The notes under the pieces: model-generated
Told to the model about the DNA's origin: nothing
Database searches by the model: none
What the model saw: only the letters and a program-made list of their open reading frames with translations
Assembly: GCF_009908165.1 (NCBI RefSeq)
Contig: NZ_JAAAUC010000006.1
Span: forward strand, 124,001-188,000
Source: Frigidibacter albus
GTDB lineage: Bacteria > Pseudomonadota > Alphaproteobacteria > Rhodobacterales > Rhodobacteraceae
Reading direction: 5' to 3'
Length of the DNA stretch: 64,000 bases
Part shown: positions 47,242 through 56,180 of the stretch, piece after piece
Layout of the letters: the number at the start of each line of letters is the position of its first letter
Numbering within the stretch: position 1 is the stretch's first letter
Translations under genes and position numbers: made by a program

Positions 47242-48722
47242 GCGGGCTGGACCATACGTTGCCGGTGGAAACGGCGCCGGTGCGCGCGGCCGAGAGCTTT
47301 ACCGACCCCGAGGCGGCGGTGGCCCGGCTGGAAGAGCTGTATACCGAGGCGACGGAGTTCCTGCTGGACGGGTTCAACCGCACCCTGACCGGGGGGCGGC
47401 CGGGGGCGCGGATGCGGGCCTTCTACCCGGAGGTGCGGATCACCACGTCGAGCCACATGAAGGCCGACAGCCGGCTGAGCTTTGGCCATGTGGCGGTGCC
47501 GGGGACCTATTCGGCGACGATCACGCGGCCGGATCTGTTCCGCAACTATCTGGTGCAGCAGCTTGGGCTGCTGATCCGCAATCACGGGGTGCCGGTCAGC
47601 ATCGGCCCCTCGACCACGGCGATCCCGGTGCATTTTGCGGTGGCGGGCAATCCGTCCGTCGCGGTGCCGCAGGAGGGGGTGCTGAGCTTCTCGCTGCGCG
47701 ATGTGTTCGACGTGCCGGATCTGGCGACGATGGATGATGATATCGTCAATGGCACCAACCTGTCGCATCCTGACGGGTCTGGCCATCTGGCGCCGTTCAC
47801 GGCGCAGCGGGTGGACTACTCGCTGGCGCGGCTGTCGCATTACACGGCGACCACGCCCGAGCATTTCCAGAACCACGTGCTGTTCACCAACTACCAGTTC
47901 TATGTCGATGAGTTCGAGGCCTTTGCCCGCTCGGTGCTGGCGGACCCTGACAGCGGGTATGAGGCGTTCGTGGGGCCCGGCAACATTTCGGTCACCACGG
48001 CCGACGGGGCGCTGCCGCTGCTGCCGAAGATGCCACAGATGCCGGCCTATCACCTGAAGCGCAAGGATGGGCAGGGGATCACGCTGGTGAACATCGGCGT
48101 CGGCCCGTCGAATGCCAAGACTGCGACCGACCATATCGCGGTGCTGCGGCCCCATGCCTGGCTGATGGTGGGCCACTGTGCCGGGCTGCGCAACAGCCAG
48201 AGCCTTGGGGACTTCGTGCTGGCCCATGCCTATCTGCGCGAGGACCATGTGCTCGATGCCGACTTGCCGGTCTGGGTGCCGATCCCGGCGCTGGCCGAGA
48301 TCCAGATCGCGCTGCAGGAGGCGGTGGCCGAGGTGACCGAGCTGGAGGGGTATGAGCTGAAGCGGATCATGCGCACCGGCACCGTCGCCACCATCGACAA
48401 CCGCAACTGGGAGCTGCGCGACCAGTCGGGCCCGGTGCAGCGGCTGTCGCAGTCCCGCGCCATCGCGCTGGACATGGAAAGCGCCACCATTGCCGCCAAC
48501 GGGTTCCGGTTCCGGGTGCCCTATGGCACCTTGCTATGCGTCAGTGACAAGCCGTTGCATGGCGAGCTGAAGCTGCCGGGGATGGCGACGGAGTTCTACC
48601 GCACCCAAGTCAGCCGCCACCTGCTGATCGGGGTGCGGGCGATGGAGCGGCTGCGCGAAATGCCGCTGGAACGCATCCATAGCCGCAAGTTGCGTAGTTT
48701 CGAGGAAACAGCCTTCCTCTGA
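47238..48722 (+). CDS. amn: AMP nucleosidase
   Basis: Hydrolyses AMP to adenine and ribose-5-phosphate. The 494-aa protein has the family N-terminal regulatory domain and the C-terminal nucleoside-phosphorylase fold (NIGVGPSNAKTATDH, VGHCAGLRNSQSLGD, ALDMESATIAANGF with the catalytic-type Glu/Asp). It is coupled to ade by ATGA, so AMP would be routed to adenine and then hypoxanthine. Confidence 0.95.
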   Translation: MSGLDHTLPVETAPVRAAESFTDPEAAVARLEELYTEATEFLLDGFNRTLTGGRPGARMRAFYPEVRITTSSHMKADSRLSFGHVAVPGTYSATITRPDLFRNYLVQQLGLLIRNHGVPVSIGPSTTAIPVHFAVAGNPSVAVPQEGVLSFSLRDVFDVPDLATMDDDIVNGTNLSHPDGSGHLAPFTAQRVDYSLARLSHYTATTPEHFQNHVLFTNYQFYVDEFEAFARSVLADPDSGYEAFVGPGNISVTTADGALPLLPKMPQMPAYHLKRKDGQGITLVNIGVGPSNAKTATDHIAVLRPHAWLMVGHCAGLRNSQSLGDFVLAHAYLREDHVLDADLPVWVPIPALAEIQIALQEAVAEVTELEGYELKRIMRTGTVATIDNRNWELRDQSGPVQRLSQSRAIALDMESATIAANGFRFRVPYGTLLCVSDKPLHGELKLPGMATEFYRTQVSRHLLIGVRAMERLREMPLERIHSRKLRSFEETAFL

Positions 48723-48757
48723 AGCCGGGAAAACTGGGCAAAACATGAGAAAAACGC

Positions 48758-48786
48758 TTGCCTTGCTGGCCGAAAACTTGTGTAGC
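48758..48786 (+). promoter_or_regulatory. Probable hup promoter
   Basis: TTGCCT (48758-48763), a 17-bp spacer and TGTAGC (48781-48786) lie 64 bp before the hup start in the AT-richer gap after amn. The match to the sigma-70 consensus is partial. Confidence 0.45.
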
Positions 48787-48849
48787 AGCCGAATATGCCG
48801 AATAAGGCGCAGATGACCCTGAAATCGGGGCGCATGTGAGGAGATTCAA

Positions 48850-49137
48850 ATGTCGAAACCGATGACGAAAGCGCAGCTGGTTGCCGCTGTGGCCGAGGCT
48901 ATGGGCTCGGACAAGAAAACCGCCACCGCCGCGCTGGACGCGATCGGAACGGTTGTTGCCGCTGAAGTGACCAATGGCGGCGCCGTGACCATTCCGGGCA
49001 TTGGCAAAGTGGTCTGCAAGGCCCGCCCCGAGCGCCAGGTGCGCAACCCGGCCACCGGCGAGACCATGACCAAGCCGGCCGACAAGGTCGTCAAGGTGAC
49101 GATCGCCAAGTCGCTGAAAGACATCGTGAACGGCTAA
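48850..49137 (+). CDS. hup: HU-family nucleoid DNA-binding protein
   Basis: A 95-aa histone-like protein: N-terminal helices (MTKAQLVAAVAEAMGSDKKTA) and the DNA-embracing beta arm with ARPERQVRNPATGETM, including the conserved R-NP-TG signature. It has GAGGAG before the ATG. A GC hairpin (GCGGGGC-TTGCG-GCCCCGC near 49162-49181) follows and may act as terminator. Confidence 0.95.
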   Translation: MSKPMTKAQLVAAVAEAMGSDKKTATAALDAIGTVVAAEVTNGGAVTIPGIGKVVCKARPERQVRNPATGETMTKPADKVVKVTIAKSLKDIVNG

Positions 49138-49241
49138 GCCATCCGAGGCTGACGGTTTACGGCGGGGCTTGCGGCCCCGCACGCAATGGATAGGGTCGCG
49201 TTCCGGTCGGATACGCGGCCTTTTCCGTTTGAGGTGCAGGC

Positions 49242-50120
49242 ATGGATATCCGCGCGATCCTGATGGGGCTGGCCTTTGCCTTCATGTGGTCCTCGGCCTT
49301 TACCTCGGCCCGGATGATCGTGGCGGATGCGCCGCCGCTGACGGCGCTGGCGGCGCGGTTCGCGCTGTCGGGGGTGATCGCCTGTGCCATCGCGCTGGCG
49401 ATGGGGCAAAGCTGGCGGTTGACCCGGGCGCAGTGGCGGGCGGTGGTGATTTTCGGAATCTGCCAGAATGCCCTCTATCTGGGCCTCAACTTCGTGGCGA
49501 TGCAATGGGTGGAGGCGTCGCTGGCGGCGATCATCGCATCCTCGATGCCGCTGCTGGTGGCGGGGTTCGGCTGGGCGCTGTTTGGCGACAAGGTGCGCCC
49601 GCTGGGGATTGCCGGGCTGGTCGCTGGCATGGCGGGCGTGGCGCTGATCATGGGGTCGCGCCTGTCGGGCGGCACCGATCTGGGCGGCGTGGCGCTGTGC
49701 CTGCTGGGATCGCTGGCGCTGACGGTGGCGACGCTGTCGATGCGCGGGGCGACGGGCGGCGGCGGCAATGTGATGATGGTGGTGGGTCTGCAGATGTTCG
49801 TGGGCGCCGCCGCGCTGGCGGTGGTGGCGGTTGCGACGGAGCCCTTCGTGGTCAACTGGACGCCGCGGCTGGCGGGGGCGTTCCTCTATACCACGCTGGT
49901 GCCGGGCGTGCTGGCGACCTGGGTATGGTTCCTGCTGGTGGGGCGGATCGGGACCATCCGCGCCTCGACCTTCCATTTCCTCAACCCGTTCTTCGGCGTC
50001 GCCGTGGCGGCGGTGCTGCTGGGAGAGCGGCTTGGCTGGGCCGATGTGGTCGGCGTGCTGGTGATCGCGGGGGGCATCCTGGCGGTGCAGCTGTCGCGGC
50101 AGGCGGACAGGCCGGCATAG
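49242..50120 (+). CDS. EamA/DMT-family transporter
   Basis: A 292-aa membrane protein with ten predicted helices in two EamA repeats (repeat 1 starting LMGLAFAFMWSSAFTSARM, repeat 2 near ALCLLGSLALTVATLSM; C-terminal STFHFLNPFFGVAVAAVLLGE). It is probably an amino-acid or metabolite exporter; the substrate is unknown. GAGG is upstream of the ATG. Confidence 0.88.
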   Translation: MDIRAILMGLAFAFMWSSAFTSARMIVADAPPLTALAARFALSGVIACAIALAMGQSWRLTRAQWRAVVIFGICQNALYLGLNFVAMQWVEASLAAIIASSMPLLVAGFGWALFGDKVRPLGIAGLVAGMAGVALIMGSRLSGGTDLGGVALCLLGSLALTVATLSMRGATGGGGNVMMVVGLQMFVGAAALAVVAVATEPFVVNWTPRLAGAFLYTTLVPGVLATWVWFLLVGRIGTIRASTFHFLNPFFGVAVAAVLLGERLGWADVVGVLVIAGGILAVQLSRQADRPA

Positions 50121-50142
50121 CGCCGGCCCCCATGCGCCCCTG

Positions 50143-50760
50143 TCAGGCGGGCTGCCCCAGCCACGCCGCTTCGTCGGCCTCCCTCGTCCGCGCCGCTGCC
50201 GGGCGGGCCTCGCAGCGGGCCACCCAGTCGCGGATCGCCGGGTCATCGGGCGTGACGCCCGTCCACCAGGCATAGGGCGAATGGCAGAGCAGGTCTGCCG
50301 CGGTGAAGCTGTCCCCCAGCAGCCAAGGGCCCCGGTCCAGTGCCGCGCGCAGGCGGGCGTCGATCTCGGGATGGCCGCGCAGGGTGGCGTGCACATAGGG
50401 GTGGCTGATTCCCGCAGCCTCCAGAAGAAGCACCGGCTCCACCACGTTGCCATACCAGAACAGCCAGGTGAGGTAGGCGCCATGGCGCGGATCGCCCGGC
50501 TGCGGCGCGAGGCCTGTCTCGGGAAAAAGGCCCGTCAGATAGAGGATGACGGCGGCGGTTTCGGTGACCAGCGTGCCATCATGCAGCAGGGCGGGCACCT
50601 TGCGTTCGGGATGGGGGTTGGCGGCGTCGGGCTGGCCGGTGCCATCCACCCGCGGGATGGTGACGGTCTGGATCTTCACCCGGTCCTGCAGACCCATCTC
50701 GTCGATCAGCGTGACAAGGCGGGAGGAGCGGGACTGGGGCGCGTGGAACAGGGTGAGCAT
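50143..50760 (-). CDS. Glutathione S-transferase family protein
   Basis: The 205-aa GST begins MLTLFHAPQSRSSRLVTLIDEMG (Ser-rich active loop), has KVPALLHDG and ETAAVILYL in the thioredoxin fold, and a helical C-terminal domain (FTAADLLCHSPYAW). The start at 50760 has GGAGAA upstream. It is divergent from the WYL regulator gene by 64 bp, so that regulator may control it. Confidence 0.88.
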   Translation of the reverse strand: MLTLFHAPQSRSSRLVTLIDEMGLQDRVKIQTVTIPRVDGTGQPDAANPHPERKVPALLHDGTLVTETAAVILYLTGLFPETGLAPQPGDPRHGAYLTWLFWYGNVVEPVLLLEAAGISHPYVHATLRGHPEIDARLRAALDRGPWLLGDSFTAADLLCHSPYAWWTGVTPDDPAIRDWVARCEARPAAARTREADEAAWLGQPA

Positions 50761-50804
50761 CTGGGTTCTCCATGGTTGAGGCCCATGGTATGGCTTGGTC
50801 CTCC

Positions 50805-50820
50805 TGTCAGAAGCTGTCAG
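50805..50820. promoter_or_regulatory. TGTCAG direct repeat between GST and WYL regulator genes
   Basis: Two TGTCAG hexamers (50805-50810 and 50815-50820) with a 10-bp period lie 5 bp before the regulator start in the divergent gap. This arrangement fits an operator for the neighbouring WYL/HTH protein, but it is inferred only from position and repetition. Confidence 0.5.
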
Positions 50821-50824
50821 CATC

Positions 50825-51511
50825 ATGGCCCGATCCGACCGCCTGTTCCGCCTGCTCGATGCCCTGCGTCGGCTGCCCGCGCCGGTGACGGCCGCGCGGC
50901 TGGCCGAGGAGACCGAGGTGTCGCCCCGTACGCTGTACCGTGACATCGCGGCGCTGCGGGCGGGCGGGGCGCTGATCGACGGGGCGGCGGGGGTTGGCTA
51001 TACGCTGACCGAGGACCCGGCCTTGCCGCCGCAGATGTTCACGCGGCTGGAGGTCGAGGCGCTGGTGCTGGGGCTGGCCGAGGTGCGGATGGCGGGCGAC
51101 CCGGCGCTGGTGCGGGCGGCGGAACTGGCGCAGGCCAAGATCATCGCCACGCTGCCGGAACGGGTGCAGCGGCAGGCTCTGCATGCGGTGCAGCAGAGCT
51201 ACCGCTTTGAGCGGCGCCCCGCCCCGCCGCCGCATCTGCCGTTGATCCGCGAGGCCTGCTGGGAGGAGCGCGCGCTGGACATCCGCTATACCGATCTGGA
51301 GGGGCGCAGCACCGTCCGCCGGGTGCTGCCGCTGTCGGTGGTGTTCCTCGACCGGGCGCTGATGCTGCTGGCCTGGTGCTGCCTGCGCAAGGATTTCCGC
51401 CGCTTCCATATCGGCATGATGGCCGGGGTGACCGCCACTGAGGAGAGCTTTCGCCCGCGCAGGGTGCCGATGCTGCGCGAGTTTCACGCGCAGATGCGGC
51501 GGCGGGTCTAG
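50825..51511 (+). CDS. HTH/WYL-domain transcriptional regulator (YafY-like)
   Basis: The 228-aa regulator has an N-terminal helix-turn-helix ([41 protein letters not shown]) and a C-terminal WYL-type domain ([36 protein letters not shown]). The ATG at 50825 is the start. Its stop codon overlaps that of convergent aroC by 3 bp. Confidence 0.88.
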   Translation: MARSDRLFRLLDALRRLPAPVTAARLAEETEVSPRTLYRDIAALRAGGALIDGAAGVGYTLTEDPALPPQMFTRLEVEALVLGLAEVRMAGDPALVRAAELAQAKIIATLPERVQRQALHAVQQSYRFERRPAPPPHLPLIREACWEERALDIRYTDLEGRSTVRRVLPLSVVFLDRALMLLAWCCLRKDFRRFHIGMMAGVTATEESFRPRRVPMLREFHAQMRRRV

Positions 51512-52611
51512 CCGATCTGGCCGCGGATGCCGCCGGTCTGGCCACGGTCGAGCAGCAGGTGGTCGAGCAGCACGCAGGCCATCATCGCCTCGCCCACCGG
51601 CACGGCGCGGATGCCGACGCAGGGGTCGTGGCGGCCCTTGGTGATGAGGTCGGTTTCCTTCCCCTCGACCGTGATGGTGCGGCGCGGGGTGAGGATCGAC
51701 GAGGTCGGCTTGACCGCGAAGCGCACCACGACATCCTGCCCGGTGGAGATGCCGCCAAGGATGCCGCCCGCGTGGTTCGACAGGAACAGCGGCTTGCCAT
51801 CATTGCCCATGCGGATCTCGTCGGCATTGTCGACGCCGGTCAATTCGGCGGCGGCCATGCCGTCGCCGATCTCGACCCCCTTCACCGCGTTGATCGACAT
51901 CATCGCGGCGGCAAGGTCGGTGTCGAGCTTGCCATAGACCGGCGCGCCGAGGCCCGCGGGAACGCCGCTGGCGACCACCTCAATCACCGCGCCGACAGAG
52001 TTGCCGGATTTGCGCACGCCGTCGAGATAGGTGGCCCATTCGGTCGCGGCTTGCGCGTCGGGCACCCAGAACGGGTTCTGGTCGATCTGGGTGGCGTCAA
52101 AGCGGGCGCGGTCGATCCGGTGCGGGCCGATCTGCACCATGTAGCCGGTGATCGACAGGCCGGGCACCAGCGCTGCCAGCGCTGCCCGCGCCACGCCGCC
52201 CGCCGCCACCCGCGCCGCGGTTTCCCGCGCGCTGGAGCGGCCGCCGCCGCGATAGTCGCGCAACCCGTATTTCTGGTGATAGGTGATGTCGGCATGGCCC
52301 GGGCGGAAGGCCTGCGCGATCTCGCCGTAGTCCTTGGACCGCTGGTCGGTATTCTCGATCATCAGCTGGATCGGGGTGCCGGTGGTCAGCCCGCCGAAGG
52401 CGCCCGACAGGATGCGCACCTGATCGGGCTCCTGCCGCTGGGTGGTGTACTTGTTCTGGCCGGGTTTGCGCCGGTCGAGCCAGTGCTGGAGCATCGCCTC
52501 ATCCACCGCGACGCCCGGGGGGCAGCCATCGACCGTGGCGCCAAGCGCGGGCCCGTGGCTTTCGCCCCAGGTGGTGACGCGGAACAGGTGGCCGAAGGTG
52601 TTGAGGCTCAT
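51508..52611 (-). CDS. aroC: Chorismate synthase
   Basis: FMN-dependent last step of the shikimate pathway (EPSP to chorismate). The 367-aa protein begins [20 protein letters not shown] and has [11 protein letters not shown] and the C-terminal [15 protein letters not shown]. The start at 52611 matches the family; upstream in-frame sequence belongs to the thi leader region. It is divergent from the TPP riboswitch/thiBPQ operon. Confidence 0.97.
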   Translation of the reverse strand: MSLNTFGHLFRVTTWGESHGPALGATVDGCPPGVAVDEAMLQHWLDRRKPGQNKYTTQRQEPDQVRILSGAFGGLTTGTPIQLMIENTDQRSKDYGEIAQAFRPGHADITYHQKYGLRDYRGGGRSSARETAARVAAGGVARAALAALVPGLSITGYMVQIGPHRIDRARFDATQIDQNPFWVPDAQAATEWATYLDGVRKSGNSVGAVIEVVASGVPAGLGAPVYGKLDTDLAAAMMSINAVKGVEIGDGMAAAELTGVDNADEIRMGNDGKPLFLSNHAGGILGGISTGQDVVVRFAVKPTSSILTPRRTITVEGKETDLITKGRHDPCVGIRAVPVGEAMMACVLLDHLLLDRGQTGGIRGQIG

Positions 52612-52673
52612 GATGCGGGCTCCCTTTGCCCGGGGCATAGCGGGGCGGGGGAGGTCGCTCAAGACATTTCGGC

Positions 52674-52701
52674 TTGCGCGGGGGGCGGGGGTGGCTATGG
52701 T
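52674..52701 (+). promoter_or_regulatory. Probable promoter of the TPP riboswitch/thiBPQ operon
   Basis: TTGCGC (52674-52679), a 16-bp spacer and TATGGT (52696-52701) lie just upstream of the riboswitch. Confidence 0.55.
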
Positions 52702-52705
52702 TGCC

Positions 52706-52795
52706 CCTACCTCGGGGTGCCCTGCGTTGCAGGGCTGAGATGCGCAAGCGAACCCGTCGAACCTGAACCGGTTAAGACCGGCGGAGGGAAGGTGG
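52706..52795 (+). promoter_or_regulatory. TPP riboswitch (THI element)
   Basis: The conserved segments occur in order: CTCGGGGTGCC, the GCTGAGATG core, and ACCCGTCGAACCTGAACCGG followed by TTAAGACCGGCGGAGGGAAGG. The aptamer ends about 60 bp before thiB. High TPP is expected to lower expression of the thiamine importer, probably by blocking translation initiation or by termination; no clear terminator was seen, which favours translational control. Confidence 0.96.
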
Positions 52796-52853
52796 ATGTG
52801 CAATCTCCTGTCCTTGCTCCGCCCGTCGCCGAATGGCTGGAGGTGTTGAGCCG

Positions 52854-53855
52854 ATGAGACCGATCCCGTTGATGGCGCTGGCGCTGGTTGCCGCCCCCGT
52901 TGCACTGCCGGCCGCCGCGCAGGACCTGCCGGTGCTGACCGTCTACACCTATGACAGCTTCACCGCCGAATGGGGCCCGGGCCCGCTGGTGGAGACCGCC
53001 TTCGAGGCGACCTGCGGCTGCGACCTGCAGTTCGTGGCCGCCGGGGATGGCGCCGAGCTGCTGTCGCGGCTGCGGTTGGAGGGGGAGCAGACCGAGGCGG
53101 ATATCGTCCTTGGCCTCGACACCAACCTGATGGCGGCCGCGGCGGAAACCGGGCTGTTCACCAACCATGCCCTGGGCGAGCGTGACTATGACCTGCCGGT
53201 GGTCTGGGACGATCCGATGTTCGTGCCCTATGACTGGGGCTATTTCGCCTTCGTCTACGACAAGACCCGCCTGCCGGAACCGCCCGCCAGCTTCGAGGCG
53301 CTGGCGGCGAGCGACATCAGCATCGTCATCCAGGACCCCCGCGCCTCGACCCCCGGCCTCGGGCTGTTGCTGTGGGTCAAGGCCGCCTACCCCGACCGTG
53401 CGGCCGAGATATGGGAGGCGCTGGCGGACAATATCCTGACCGTCACCCCCGGCTGGACCGAGGCCTATGCGCTGTTCACCGAGGGGGAGGCGGACATGGT
53501 GCTGTCCTACACCACCTCGCCGGCCTATCACCTGATCGCGGAGGGCGATGACAGCAAGGCCGCCGCCTCCTTCACCGAAGGCCATTACCTGCAGGTGGAG
53601 GTGGCCGCCCGGCTTGCCTCGACCGATGAGCCGGATCTGGCGGACAGGTTCCTGGCCTTCATGGTCAGCGAGGAGTTCCAGAAGGTGATCCCCGAAACCA
53701 ACTGGATGTATCCGGCGGTGACGCCGCCCGGCGGGCTGCCCGCGGGGTTCGACACGCTGATCACGCCCGAGCGGGCGCTGATCTACCCGGCGGGCGAGGC
53801 GGCGCTGATCCGCGATGAGGCGCTGGCCGAATGGCAGACCGCGCTGTCGCGCTGA
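52854..53855 (+). CDS. thiB: Thiamine ABC transporter substrate-binding protein
   Basis: Periplasmic thiamine/TPP-binding protein, 333 aa, with a Sec signal peptide (about residues 1-21, cleavage near AAA-QDL). The mature part begins with the family [17 protein letters not shown] and has [14 protein letters not shown]. The ATG at 52854 follows GGAGG. It is the first gene after the TPP riboswitch and overlaps thiP by 25 bp. Confidence 0.95.
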   Translation: MRPIPLMALALVAAPVALPAAAQDLPVLTVYTYDSFTAEWGPGPLVETAFEATCGCDLQFVAAGDGAELLSRLRLEGEQTEADIVLGLDTNLMAAAAETGLFTNHALGERDYDLPVVWDDPMFVPYDWGYFAFVYDKTRLPEPPASFEALAASDISIVIQDPRASTPGLGLLLWVKAAYPDRAAEIWEALADNILTVTPGWTEAYALFTEGEADMVLSYTTSPAYHLIAEGDDSKAAASFTEGHYLQVEVAARLASTDEPDLADRFLAFMVSEEFQKVIPETNWMYPAVTPPGGLPAGFDTLITPERALIYPAGEAALIRDEALAEWQTALSR

Positions 53856-55399
53856 GCGGGCGTTTGGGGACGGCGTTTGGCCTCGCGGTGGCGGGGCTGG
53901 TGCTGTGCCTGACGCTGGGAACGCTGGCGGCCGTGGCCTGGCGGGCCGAGGCGGCGAGCGGGCTTGGCCCGGCCGACTGGGCGGCGGTGCGCTTCACCCT
54001 GCTGCAGGCGGCGCTGTCGGCGACGATATCCCTGCTGCTGGCGGTGCCGGTGGCGCGGGCCTTTGCGCGGCGGCGGTTCCGGGGGCGCAGCGTGCTGATC
54101 GCGCTGCTGGGGGCGCCGTTCATCCTGCCGGTGATCGTGGCGGTGCTGGGGCTGCTGGCCGTGTTCGGCCGGTCGGGCCTGCTCAATGATGCCCTGCGCG
54201 CGGTGGGGTTGCCGGAGGTCAGCATCTACGGGCTGCAGGGCGTGCTGGTGGCGCATGTGTTCTTCAACCTGCCGCTGGCGACGCGGCTGATCCTGCAAGG
54301 CTGGGCGGCGATCCCGGCGGAACGGTTCCGGCTGGCCGCCAGCCTTGGGCTCGGCGCGGCAGAGGTGGGGCGGTTCCTCGAACGCCCGATGCTGCGCGCG
54401 GTGCTGCCGGGGGCCTGGGTCGCGGTGTTCGTGGTGTGCCTGACCAGCTTTGCCGTGGCGCTGACGCTGGGGGGCGGGCCGGCGGCGACCACGGTGGAGC
54501 TGGCGATCTATCAGGCGTTCCGGTTTGACTTCGACCTGTCGCGTGCGGCGCTGCTGGCGGCGGTGCAATTCGCGCTGTGCCTTGCCGCGGGCGGGCTGGC
54601 GGGATGGGTGGCGCGCCCGGCGGGGTTTGGCGCGGGGCTGGACCGACCGGCGGATCGTTGGGACGCGCGCAGCGGCTGGCTGCGGGCGCAGGATGCCGGG
54701 GTGATCGCGCTGGTGTCACTGTTCCTGCTGCTGCCGCTGGCGCTGGTGCTGCTCCGCGGGGTGCCGCAGCTGGCGGCGCTGCCGGGGTCGGTCTGGGCGG
54801 CGGCAGTGCGGTCTGTCGTGGTGGCGCTGACCTCCACCGCGCTGTGCCTGGCGCTGGCCTTGCCGCTGGCGATTGCGGCCACCGGGCGCGGCGGGCGCTG
54901 GATCGAGGCGGCGGGGATGCTGGGCCTTGCCACCTCGTCGCTGGTGCTGGCGACCGGGCTGTTCCTGCTGCTGCGGCCCTTCGTGCGGCCCGGCGATCTG
55001 GCATTGCCGGTGACGGTGCTGGTCAATGCGGTGATGGCGCTGCCCTTCGTGCTGCGCGCCCTGCTGCCGGCGCTGCGCGACCTGCAGGCGGGCTATGGCC
55101 GGCTGGCGGCCTCGCTGGGGCTGCGGGGGCTGGCGCGGCTGCGGCTGCTGACCCTGCCGCGGCTGCGCGCGCCGCTGGGCTTTGGCGCCGGGCTGGCGGC
55201 GGCGCTGTCGATGGGCGACCTGGGGGTGATTGCGCTCTTTGCCGATCAGGGGACCGAGACGCTGCCCTTGCAGCTCTACCGGCTGATGGGCGCCTACCGG
55301 ATGGATGATGCGGCGGGGGCGGCGGTGCTGCTGCTGGGGCTGAGCCTTGGGCTGTTCTGGGCATTTGACAGGGGAGGGCGCGGCCATGCTGGTCTTTGA
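53831..55399 (+). CDS. thiP: Thiamine ABC transporter permease
   Basis: A 522-aa membrane protein made of two fused permease halves, each with about six helices and an EAA-type loop (ERFRLAASLGLGAAEVGRF and YGRLAASLGLRGLARLRLL). This double-length form is typical of ThiP. The ATG at 53831 lies inside thiB's end, and its own end overlaps thiQ. Confidence 0.94.
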   Translation: MADRAVALSGRLGTAFGLAVAGLVLCLTLGTLAAVAWRAEAASGLGPADWAAVRFTLLQAALSATISLLLAVPVARAFARRRFRGRSVLIALLGAPFILPVIVAVLGLLAVFGRSGLLNDALRAVGLPEVSIYGLQGVLVAHVFFNLPLATRLILQGWAAIPAERFRLAASLGLGAAEVGRFLERPMLRAVLPGAWVAVFVVCLTSFAVALTLGGGPAATTVELAIYQAFRFDFDLSRAALLAAVQFALCLAAGGLAGWVARPAGFGAGLDRPADRWDARSGWLRAQDAGVIALVSLFLLLPLALVLLRGVPQLAALPGSVWAAAVRSVVVALTSTALCLALALPLAIAATGRGGRWIEAAGMLGLATSSLVLATGLFLLLRPFVRPGDLALPVTVLVNAVMALPFVLRALLPALRDLQAGYGRLAASLGLRGLARLRLLTLPRLRAPLGFGAGLAAALSMGDLGVIALFADQGTETLPLQLYRLMGAYRMDDAAGAAVLLLGLSLGLFWAFDRGGRGHAGL

Positions 55400-56081
55400 G
55401 CGCGCACGGATCGTGCAGGGCGATTTCACGATGGCGGCCGATTTCGCGGTGCCGGAAGGTGCGCGGGTGGCGGTGATCGGCCCCTCGGGGGCTGGCAAAT
55501 CGACGCTGCTGGCGGCGGTGGCGGGGTTCATCCCGCTGGCCGAGGGGCGGATCCTCTGGGCCGGGCAGGATCTGGCGCCACTGGCCCCGGGGGCGCGGCC
55601 GCTGTCGATCCTGTTTCAGGACCAGAACCTGTTCCCGCATCTGACCGTGCTGCAGAACGTGGGCCTCGGCCTGCGCCCCGATCTGCGGCTGGACCGCGGC
55701 CAGCAGGCGCAGGTCGCGGCCGCGCTGGAGCGAGTGGGCCTCGCCGGCCTTGGCGCGCGCCGCCCGGCGCAGTTGTCGGGCGGCCAGCAGGGCCGCGTGG
55801 CACTAGCGCGGGCGCTGCTGCGCGCCCGGCCCCTGCTGCTGCTGGACGAGCCCTTTGCCGCGCTTGGCCCGGCGCTGAAGGCCGAGATGCTGGACCTCGT
55901 CGCCGAGATTGCCGCCGAGACCGGCTCCACCGTGCTGATGGTCAGCCATGAGCCCGCCGATGCCCGCCGCTTCGCGCCGCTGTCGGTGCTGGTGGCCGAG
56001 GGGCGGGCAGAGCCGCCCTTGCCGACCGCCACGCTGCTGGACAGTCCGCCCCCGGCGCTGGCGGCCTATCTGGGCCATTGA
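55386..56081 (+). CDS. thiQ: Thiamine ABC transporter ATPase
   Basis: A 231-aa ATPase with Walker A GPSGAGKSTLL, signature LSGGQQGRVALARAL, Walker B LLLDEPFAALGP and the H-loop SHEPADA. The ATG at 55386 overlaps thiP by 14 bp. It is followed by a strong hairpin terminator. Confidence 0.95.
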   Translation: MLVFERARIVQGDFTMAADFAVPEGARVAVIGPSGAGKSTLLAAVAGFIPLAEGRILWAGQDLAPLAPGARPLSILFQDQNLFPHLTVLQNVGLGLRPDLRLDRGQQAQVAAALERVGLAGLGARRPAQLSGGQQGRVALARALLRARPLLLLDEPFAALGPALKAEMLDLVAEIAAETGSTVLMVSHEPADARRFAPLSVLVAEGRAEPPLPTATLLDSPPPALAAYLGH

Positions 56082-56114
56082 AAAGCCGCCCGGCGGTCTC
56101 CCGCGGGCGGCTTT
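56082..56114. terminator. Terminator after thiQ
   Basis: AAAGCCGCCCG (56082-56092) pairs with CGGGCGGCTTT (56104-56114) across an 11-base loop, directly after the thiQ stop. Confidence 0.85.
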
Positions 56115-56124
56115 CCCATTCTTG

Positions 56125-56166
56125 CTGGCCTAAGTATCCCGGGGGTCCGGGGGCGGCGCCCCCGGC
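56125..56166 (-). repeat. 3'-end hairpin repeat, copy 3 (short form)
   Basis: TGGCCTAAGTATCCCGGGGG is followed by GGGGGCGGCGCCCCCGG. It resembles copies 1 and 2 in the ATCC-CGGGGG junction and GC hairpin but has TAAGTATCC in place of CAAATATCC. It lies between the convergent thiQ and petC 3' ends. Confidence 0.6.
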
Positions 56167-56180
56167 CTCTCCCCCGGCGC

